From assembly GCA_047967505.1 (NCBI GenBank), contig CM106541.1: DNA of 64,000 nt; one strand, given 5' to 3'. The position numbers were made by a program, and so were the translations under genes. Positions 55,546 through 64,000 of this stretch are shown piece by piece. Each line of letters opens with the position of its first letter. The first letter of the stretch is position 1. The notes under the pieces are model-generated. The model saw only the letters and a list, made by a program, of their open reading frames with translations, was not told where the DNA came from and made no database searches. Source of the stretch: Dipteris shenzhenensis (Eukaryota > Polypodiophyta > Polypodiopsida > Gleicheniales).

Positions 55546-55812
55546 ACCCTTACCCCTCAAATCCGCGAAGGAGACTAGCTCTCCACTCCTCAACCTTGGA
55601 CTCCTCCTAAACCCCACAATCCCTTCTGACCCCTGGAACTCCTAGTTAGCTCTCTCAACCTTGTCCCCATTTCGAACCCTGAAATCCCCTTCTAAACCAT
55701 TGAACTCTTGTGGAGGCGAGAGCCTCCATCAATCATTTCAAGCTCTCTTTCTCATTCATGTGTGCACAAGATCTGCTTTCCATGCTTTAGCCTACACCTC
55801 TCACCAAAACAC

Positions 55813-55820
55813 GACCCGAG
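55813..55820. repeat. 8-bp duplication GACCCGAG (left copy)
   Basis: Repeated exactly at 56268-56275. Confidence 0.85.
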
Positions 55821-56267
55821 CCCAGGGGATTCACTCTTCATGAAAGGGGGACGTCACCTGCGTGCATGACCTTCAAGAAAACCCCCTATTTAAGATCCAT
55901 AGAGGATGATAAAACACCCCTATTTAAGCTTATAAGATACCACCAAAATTCTATTATGTCCCCCCTTTCCTTAAATCTACATTCTTTCTCAAGCATTTAT
56001 ATCACACAATAAGCAAATTTAGATTACTTTCCCTATGACGATTTAAAACCATACACAAAACCAAACTTGTTTGGACTAGTCACCCAAGGTAGCCTATACT
56101 ATGTCCCCCCCTCTTAAATATGGCATGGCCCCCCTAACTTAAATTTAATATTGGGAAAAAATAAAAGGCCCCCCACCCCTAATGTATAAGCTTATGCCTC
56201 ATTAAAAAAAAAACCCCTATTGTACACTCACGTGATATCATAAGTTTCCTGTTGTGAATCCCCCGGG
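55821..56267. mobile_element. MITE-X copy 1, 447 bp
   Basis: The ends are CCCAGGGGATTCAC and the complement of CCCGGGGGATTCAC, flanked by perfect GACCCGAG duplications. The interior is AT-rich with C-runs and no ORF. It closely matches 61965-62410. Confidence 0.88.
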
Positions 56268-56497
56268 GACCCGAGGACCTATGCTACACTTGTGAACACC
56301 TATGCTACGATGAGCAATGACACGACTGTAGGTGACCAATACCCTCGCAACTTGCACTTGGGAGAAACAGCGATAACATTTTGGCACTGCTATCGGGGGA
56401 GTTAGCGCCTGAAGCAAAACCGGAGCACGTGTTTGCATGTGTGAAAAGAACCCCCTTTAAAAAAGCATTCAAGATACATCCCTCAAGGCAAAGGACT

Positions 56498-56508
56498 CTC
56501 TCTCTCTC

Positions 56509-56547
<39 letters not shown>
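56498..56547. repeat. (CT)n(AC)n compound microsatellite
   Basis: Same CT-then-AC order as the LINE tails at 16386 and 18369, followed by AAAACATTATCTG. No LINE coding was recognised beyond it. Confidence 0.92.
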
Positions 56548-56550
<3 letters not shown>

Positions 56551-57332
56551 CATTATCTGTAGATAAGACACTTTCATTGTAAACTACATTGATCTCGAAC
56601 TATGTTTCATCAACGAAACTACCCCTAGAGTATGTTTCGTAGTCGGAACGACCCTTAGGGTTCATCTTTCAAAACTCATGTTTGCTCTGCTTTGCCTTTC
56701 TTTATCCTTCTTGTTTGCCACTCTCAAGCTTCCACATGGATTTGTGTGTGAATGCTAAGGTCCTATAGGTGCTGTGAAATAAATCTCAATCGCTATTGTT
56801 CTTGCCATGGTAATGGAAATCCATCTCCATGAGAAGCATCGTGCCATCTATCTCTGTCTCACAAGCTTTATCCTGATGTAATATTGCTCATTCCCTCCAA
56901 CAATGTAGCTTGCAAATAGCATCACATGTAGTCCGTCTTGGAATCTTTGGAGAAGACTTGGAGAGTTTTTGTTTTTGTTTTGCAAAGCGTGATGAATAAT
57001 AGAGGAGTGCACAATGTGCCGAGAAACCATATTTGTTCTATGTGCATTCATTCTAGAAGGAAGAAGGTTATTTGGAGGCAAAGATCTCAATCTTCTTGCT
57101 GCTTGTTGTACCATCCTTTGGAGAGAGTCACTGCCAGTTCTAAGTCATCATGAAAGAGGCCATTACAACCTGCAAAGAATGTAAATTTCATACATCTATG
57201 TAGAATTTCTTTGATTGTATAAATCATCCATTTTGCTATGTCTACAGAGTAAATTTCAAACAAATATTACCAAAGTGACTCAAAACTTTCATTCCTAGCC
57301 TTGATTTTGAACGTTCCTTCAAGACCCAATAG

Positions 57333-57338
<6 letters not shown>

Positions 57339-57378
<40 letters not shown>

Positions 57379-57390
57379 CTCTCTCTTTGC
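57339..57390. repeat. (TC)n microsatellite
   Basis: About 17 TC units, a GTGTG interruption, then more TC. Confidence 0.95.
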
Positions 57391-60300
57391 CCCCCTTAGT
57401 CTTTTGGATTATGGCTTTTGAGATGGCTTGTCATCTAGCCTTTGATGCTACTACTTGTAGGTGGACATCACTTATGCATGACCTCAATCCCTTGTAAAAC
57501 AACTATTGTGGGTCACTCAATCCATGAAAGAAAGGAAGCATTACATTAGTTAAAGTACTAGTGTTTGTAAGGTACACAACATCATTATTTGTATCAGTAC
57601 TTACACAAATAAGAATTGCCCTTCTCAATGCTAGTGCCCTGATCTTGGTCCACAATTTCATTTCCCCCTCCTTTTTTGTACATCAATTCCAATGTTTTAT
57701 TTAGTTTTTGTGTTAAATGTGTAGTTGAACAACTACTCTTCATTTCAATCAACTTTTAATCCTTCAAGAGAGCTCGAAGCTTGGAGAAGAGTTTTGAGAT
57801 AAGGGGCTTTGATGAATTTTGCACGTGAGAAAACTTTATTGACTGACGATTTTTTAGGTGTGACAATAATTTTCCTTTCATGCAGGTGTACAAAAAACTT
57901 TGAAATCTATAGATAGGAGAGATACAAACAAGCATCAAGCATACTAGTAATCTCATGTTGAGTATGAAACAAAGGCTTTTCCTCATAGAACACTAAGTCT
58001 TTCACTTGATTGTCAAGTCTAGAAAGGGTTGAAAAAAAGGAATGCATTTGTTTCAATCATGTTTGAAAGCCATATGAAAGATATTGCATCTACCAAATTG
58101 ATTATGGCGAAGAACTTATTTTTCTCTGGCATATCTTTCTTTCCATATGGGTCATATTGCATGCTAAATGGACTACTCTACAAGTATGTACTAAAATTTG
58201 ATATAAAAGGGAGATTAAAGTTCTAGTTTAAAAGGACATGGTTTCAAGGCCATTATGGCTAAACTTCAAAGGCTTGCCTTCTTGCAGATTTGACCACTAT
58301 CTTATCTACCATCAATAGCCATGCTATAGCCCCGACTTGCCTTTTATTGAGGCTTTTCATGGAAAAGAGAGAGGATTAATATATTTCTTACTTCAATCAA
58401 CTTTTGGGCAGCCAGGCAATTAAGGGAGATCACAAATTTAGCCTATAATTATTTTTTAAAAGAGGTATGAGCTAGTTTTTTGCTATATATGGGTGTTGGA
58501 CAACAACTGTGTGAAGCACTTATCTTTGCTTGTAGGGTAGTTTTGTTGCTGAAACTACCGAAGCCAATAACTTGTATCTCTCCCTTCCCATATTTTGTTG
58601 TGTTGAACATGTTACAAATTTGTTGTAAGTTTATCATTACAAAAAATTTGGACTCAAAATAGGGCCCTGTAAGAGAGTGTGACATGAAGGATACGGTGAA
58701 TAAAATTGAGTTTAATATCGGCTAGTGGAGGACAATGGGATATTGGAAAAGGCTTGACTCTCTTATTTATTTATTCAAATGGACCAAAGTTTGATGTAGA
58801 GGTCCCACTTGCTACCACACTCTCCCATCATGTTTTTGAACTGTAACCAAACTTGCACCATTTGTCTCAAGTGAAACTAAATCCAACTGTGACATGAAGT
58901 TGGGGGTAATAAACTTCACGCACCTCTTCACTTCCTGCTGATTTCAAACTGAGTAATAGAGATATTCATCACTAGGAAAGGGACATTAAAAAGAAGCTTT
59001 TATACCAAGAGACCACACCATACTATCCTCCCTTATATGAGAATGAAGATGGTAACATCCCAAGTGATGTTGTACTCAAGCATAGGGAGAAGGAAAGGAC
59101 CAATGGAGGTCATAATCTCAGCAAGCCAGTCTGCGCCAAAGAAATGAGCAATACGTTGTTGAAAGAAGATCTTGTGGCTCAACATGACATGAACTGATAT
59201 TTATCGATGAGTTTGAAGGGGCTGATTGGGTCGGATGGGTAGGTTTCGAGGAAACATTGCACCTCCTTCATAGACACCTTTATACTTAGCTCAAAATACT
59301 CTCCAAACTGTCATAAGACACAGAGACCCATAACTTTCAGCAGACATGATATAAAATATTCAAACACATATCTAGATACACTTGAAATGGGCTTCGCTTT
59401 GATATAAGTTTCATAAGAAACAGAGAAGCGGTCGGAAAGATATGGGCAGTTTACTAGATGGGGGTAAAAACTGTCTAAAAAAGAAATAGTCACACACAGA
59501 GAGTCATAGATTTTTGATCTAAAATCTAATACAATAACTGAAAACAAGAGTGATGCTCCTTGAAGAGAGCTTCACGTTGATATAAGTTTCTTCCAAATCG
59601 GACGATCGAGCAAAAAGCTATGAGCAATATACTGACGGGGGGTCAAACTGTCATGAAAAACACCTACTCCTTCAACTGGTGCCGACTTGGGAGAATACTA
59701 CCTCCATGCTTAGACTTCATCAATGATCCAAATCCCATATATGTCATTTAGGAGGGAAGGAAGAGCTCCCTTTGTGGCTTGGGAAATAGATAAACCATGT
59801 ATGCACAATGAGCGGCCGAATAGACAACACTTTTGAGCACTTTGGAAGAGAAAGCAATGGAAAAAGCGAAGAGAGACTCAAGAGAGAGAGCCTAAAGTAA
59901 CCTTCATTACCAATAGAGTGAGACTCCACTCCAATGCAACTCAAAATACTACATATACAAGGGAGAAGAAGAGGTTTCATACGTACAAGAGGGAGCGGAA
60001 GCTCCAAGACTACTCATAGAGAGAATAAACTAGAGAGAGATCGACTCAAGAGTCTACATAAGAGAATATCTGAGAGAAGACTCATGAAAGAGGCTTGAGG
60101 ATTCTAGAGCTACAGTAACATGAGGCCTAATGGTGGAAGAGATAATGAACAAGGGAGAGGAGGGCTCCTTTTATAGAGATTTTGTCACCCTCCTTCACCC
60201 ATTTACAATTGCTGCCTGTAGATTACACATAAGCCCGTATGTCACCATCCATGTCCTTTTTGGCTACTCTTGCCATGTGTCCCATCATAAGTGAGAGCCA

Positions 60301-61964
60301 CTAATCACTTGATACTCAAACTCTTATCAAACATAGAAATAAACAATACCAATGCCAAATAAAAAATATTAATTTTTGGCGTCACACTGCCATCCAACTA
60401 CCACACTCCTTTCATTCCCTCATTTCTCTTCCCTCTCTCTCATTTCTGAGCTCCATTCCGAACTTTTCTTGCTCCAACCTTATTTTCAAGTCTCTTTTTC
60501 TTTTAAGCATAAAGATTCTCTCTCTATTCTCCCTATCATGGGATGGAATCTCATGCCAAAATCTCATCATTTCCCTTCTTTACGTGCATTTCCCTCCCAT
60601 TTCGCTCTCATTCTTTTAAAACTTTCAAGATTTTTAAACAAGATTCACTCCGCGTTCTTCTTGCTCTATCTTGGGTGCTTTTCTTTCAAATCCCACCACT
60701 TCTTCTCTGATCTTAGATTCTCTTGTGATCTCAAATCATTCTTGTGCATAAACTCGAGGCAATTAATGTTATGGACAATGAATGATGTAAGGTGTTTCGA
60801 GCTTAGAAGGAGCTACTAGGTGAGATTCTTTGAGAAAGGTTGAAAGAAGATTGATTTTCAAGGTGTTACACTTGGCTATGCATAAATCTTTTGTCCATGT
60901 CTGAACATTGTTTAAAGAGAACATGATTTCAAAGAGCTTGTGAAGTTTTGGGATCTATCCAAGCAGCTTTCATGGACGTCGAGGTGAGATATCCTTTGGA
61001 ACAATGCAAGATAGTGGAAATGATGCAACTTTGAAGAAATAATTAGTTTATACTTCATTTTGAGTAGTTGTGTTGTTTTCTTTACTACATTGTTTGAAAA
61101 TCTTGAAAGATTTGTTTGTTTTAAAAGAAACTTCATGAAAAGTGAGCTTATAGAGGCTTTCTTACAAGAAAGAGAAGTCACAACACTCTTACTATGTATA
61201 GTTTTCTAAAAGATTGTTTGAAATAGATTTGAAGATGTTTGGGAGAATGTAATTTGTTTCGGAGCAAGAACCATCAACTTCAACCTCCTGAAGTACAAGA
61301 GGGGCCATTAAGAATCAAGAACTATCATTCAGAAGTTTGGGATTTATTTTATATTTGATAGTTTAACAATGTTTGTAGTATTCAAATGTGATTTGTGTTG
61401 TTTATTCATGATTTACAAAGTCGAGTTTGCCTCTAAATTTGCTAAATGCAAGTTACTTATTTATTGTTTGTGTGATATCTTTGTATGTGATATTAGTTTT
61501 TTTTTCTATCACTTTACAATGTATATGTGCTAATGTTATTGATATTCATACTTTGTTTTAAAATTTGATTTATTTAACATGAAATATTTTAGCTATGCTT
61601 AGGATATTTAATTGTATTATGTGTTGTTCTAAGTAATTTACTAAGTTAAGTGTCTTACTATGTTTTTCTAAGGCAAGGTCATTTTATTTATTATTTACAT
61701 GATCTATATATGTGGTATTAGTTTTGTGTATTGGAGATATATATGTTTGCTGATGTCAATATTATAGTATGTTAGGTGTAAAGTGTATGAAACCATGCAG
61801 GCCCTCAAGAAAAAGAAAAAGGTGAGGTTCATGATCACATGAATATGCAATAGTTTTTTTGTCATGGTAGAAGCATTCATCAAACTATGGATCTCTAAAT
61901 AAAAAGAAAAATCCGTCTCCCAACTAAACACATCAATTACATATTAGTTACTTTGTCCATGCAC

Positions 61965-62410
61965 CCCAGGGGATTCACTCTTCATTAAAGGGAGACATAA
62001 CCTACGTGTATGAACTTCAAGAAAACCCCCTATTTAAGATCCACGTAGGATAATAAAACACCCCTATTTAAGCTTATAAGATACCACCAAAATTCTATTA
62101 TGTCCCCCACCTTTCCTTAAACCTACATTCTTTCTCAAGCATTTAGATTACACAATAAGCAAATTTATATTACTTTCCCTATGACTATTTAAAACCATAC
62201 ACAAAACCAAACTTGTTTGGACTAGTTACCCAATGTAGCCTATACTATGTCCCTCCTCTTAATATGGCATGCCCCCTAACTTAAATTCAATATTGGGAAA
62301 AAATACAAAGGCCCCTCACCCCTAATGTATAAGCTTATGCCTCATTTAAAAAAAACCCCCTAATATACACTCACGTGATATCATAAGTTTCCCCCTGTGA
62401 AACCCTCGAG
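61965..62410. mobile_element. MITE-X copy 2, 446 bp
   Basis: Same orientation and sequence as copy 1 (about 90-93% by eye). It starts CCCAGGGGATTCAC and ends GTGAAACCCTCGAG. The flanks are CCATGCAC at 61957-61964 and CCATGCAC at 62411-62418, a perfect 8-bp duplication different from that of copy 1. Confidence 0.88.
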
Positions 62411-62418
62411 CCATGCAC

Positions 62419-63063
62419 AAACATAGGTTAATTAGCCTCCATGGGCCAAAACAAATAGGAATAAAATTAAGTTGTGCAAATGATATTTAGAGCTATTGCA
62501 TTTGGATTGTGATCTCAATTGTCGCCTTGTTTTCTACAGAAGACTTTATTGAAGCATCTATGAGAATGAGCTCCTTTAAGCATCTTTATGGATGAACCTT
62601 CAATTATCGTATCCATTTCAAGGGTTGCAAATTGTAGGAAAAACCAAGATGCTCATGAATGGTGCCTTACATCATCAATGTATCCCCCCAATTGAGAAGT
62701 TATTGTATACATAAATGCATTAATTAGTGGAAAAAGGAGGAAAGGAGGGGTAAAGATAAGAGTGATTAATGAAGAGTTCCTTGTATATGTGAGGGGAGAT
62801 GCCCCTCACCTCTTATTTCTCAAGGTGAGAATTATACTCTATCTCTCTTACAATATCTTTGTTAATGGATGCCTTGATTTCAACTCCCCCCTTTGCATGA
62901 AATTTTGAAGCCATCCCTTAGACCTTAGCTTCCACCTTTTCACCGAAGAAATCAATTAAATTTCACAATTAAAAAATAAAGGCACTTTTCTTAGGTTACT
63001 TTACTTAGGGAATGATTTGTTGAGATTAAGGGCCATTAGAATGTGTACATGGGAAGTATAGAC
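62419..63063. other. non-coding stretch
   Basis: AT-rich sequence with short frames only; nothing recognisable. Confidence 0.5.
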
Positions 63064-63066
63064 TTA

Positions 63067-63435
63067 AGGCCTTAGCACATGGAGGATGGGTTTAGGATGG
63101 GAATTTATTTCTCCCATCCTAGACCAACCAAGTGGTCTTGGATGGATTTATTAGAATGGGAGTAGCCACTTTTTCTCCCATCCTGGACCATGGCCTCTAG
63201 ACCCGGTAAACAAAATGGATTCTCGATTCAAAAATATTGAAGGATGACATGTGTCCCGCTCCTCAGGTGGTCTCCACCTCCTAAACACATGAAATGATGC
63301 CATGTATCCTCTTCCACCTAAACCCACCCCTAGTTCTTTTTTTATTAGCACATGGTGGGATGGGAATAGGATAGAAATATGTATGGGACCACCTTTTCCC
63401 ATTCCCATCCTATTTCTTCCCATGTGCTAAGCCCC
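63067..63435. mobile_element. Tourist-like MITE, 369 bp
   Basis: The terminal inverted repeats AGGCCTTAGCACATGG and the complement of GGGGCTTAGCACATGG extend inward through GGATGGGAAT-type sequence. TTA flanks both sides (63064-63066 and 63436-63438). A TTA duplication and GGSCTTAGCAC-type ends fit the PIF/Harbinger (Tourist) class. The interior repeats CCCATCC/GGATGGG and has no ORF of importance. Confidence 0.7.
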
Positions 63436-63438
63436 TTA

Positions 63439-64000
63439 GTACGAATGAACAAAGGAATTAAGTGAGAGCTGGTATCCTTGATTACTTGGTTAAGATTCCA
63501 ATGGGCAAAGGGCTTATGGATCTTATGTAGAACATGTACTTCATACTAGGTAAGGTTAGATTATTTGTGTCCTTGCATATACATACTTGCACGTGCACAA
63601 AAACATGCATGGCAAGTTCTATAACATGAGTCTTGTTTTTGGCCTGCCCTCTGTGTAGCCTTAGCAACGATGCAATTTTGGGAAAGCAAAAATTAGGCAT
63701 TTCTTGAATTTTTTGGAAGTGCATTTTTCCTATCGGCTCTCTTTCAGTGGACTTCAATGCAAACTTTAAAGTGGTTGACTTTCTCTCTCTCTCACCTCTC
63801 TCTCTCTCTCTCTTAAGAGAGGATCTCCACCTTTTCTCCCACACCCTCCCTTCTCTCTCTCTCTCTTTTATCTCCTGGAGTCTTCCTCCACACCATTTTC
63901 AGTGGATTCCTTTTTGTTTACTTTTTTGATCTTGGGCAAGCCTTATGAATGATTGAATATCATTCACCTTGTTAATAGTATGGACATGATAACAAGGACC
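63439..64000. other. non-coding stretch with TC-rich tracts
   Basis: Contains CT/TC runs at 63779-63815 and 63850-63870; no gene recognised. Confidence 0.5.

Larger units (their letters stand above)
56276..61956. other. AT-rich region without recognised genes
   Basis: Contents: a (CT)n(AC)n tract at 56498-56547, a (TC)n tract at 57339-57372, and two diverged tandem copies of a roughly 175-bp unit at 59312-59665 (CATA-CTTT...GATATAAGTTTC...GGGGGT-AAACTGTC). Frames are short or low complexity on both strands. Splice-like exons cannot be excluded but none carries a motif I know. Confidence 0.4.

Noticed and set aside
55206-55610. 134-codon plus-strand frame
   Set aside because: Produced by the CCT/TCC repeat; low complexity.
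56848-57153. Overlapping frames on both strands around 57 kb
   Set aside because: No recognisable motif on either strand and typical random-length frames.
60376-60819. 147-codon plus-strand frame
   Set aside because: Phe/Leu/Ser-rich product from TC/TTC-biased sequence; no motif and no coding-like composition.
55821-62410. The two 446-bp direct repeats as LTRs of one 6.6-kb retrotransposon
   Set aside because: Each copy has its own 8-bp target duplication and inverted ends, and there is no primer site, purine tract or coding between them.
1-64000. CRISPR arrays or bacterial operons
   Set aside because: Repeats here are microsatellites, LTRs and tandem duplications; the gene structure is eukaryotic with introns.

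Overview
This window is transposon-dominated nuclear DNA of a land plant with a large genome. I see Ty1/copia and Ty3/gypsy retrotransposons with plant-type primer-binding sites, plant-type LINEs, a hAT transposon with introns, MITEs, many GA, AC and TC microsatellites, and the exons of one conserved chloroplast gene. The style of the LINEs makes a fern or another seed-free or gymnosperm lineage my best guess. That is inference; the sequence alone does not settle it. There is no operon structure, no rRNA, no convincing tRNA and no CRISPR array.

Layout. 1-3.27 kb: minus-strand LINE fragments. 3.27-13.14 kb: a broken minus-strand copia element (copia-B), itself hit by a gag-only LTR element (3987-8190, TSD atgtc) and a nearly complete hAT transposon (8737-12427, TSD atccgcat). 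13.1-16.2 kb: a plus-strand LINE piece, a deleted hAT derivative, a copia gag relic and a truncated LTR related to the gag-only family. 16.4-21.15 kb: a row of 5'-truncated minus-strand LINEs joined through (AC)n tracts, one of them split by a 986-bp fold-back element. 22.3-28.2 kb: four consecutive exons of an ABA4-like gene (plus strand); its 5-kb intron holds a gypsy integrase relic and a second row of LINEs joined through (GA)n tracts. 30.06-40.4 kb: a minus-strand gypsy element split by a plus-strand copia element, plus a SINE-like insertion. 43449-52920: an intact-ended 9.47-kb minus-strand LTR element (TSD attag) with gag and protease remains but no polymerase seen. 52.9-54.7 kb: a badly decayed copia relic. 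54.7-64 kb: AT-rich sequence with two copies of one MITE family (8-bp TSDs), a Tourist-like MITE and simple repeats.

The main observations are these. LINE 5' ends repeatedly stop in the same type of simple repeat that forms the LINE 3' tail, as if each insertion renews its own landing site. One copia element keeps a single frame of about 1,220 codons interrupted only by TAG codons, all explicable as CAG/CTG (CHG) cytosine deamination. The exons of an apparently intact ABA4-like gene lie in the repeats. A MITE family has 8-bp target duplications and unusual CCC-type ends.
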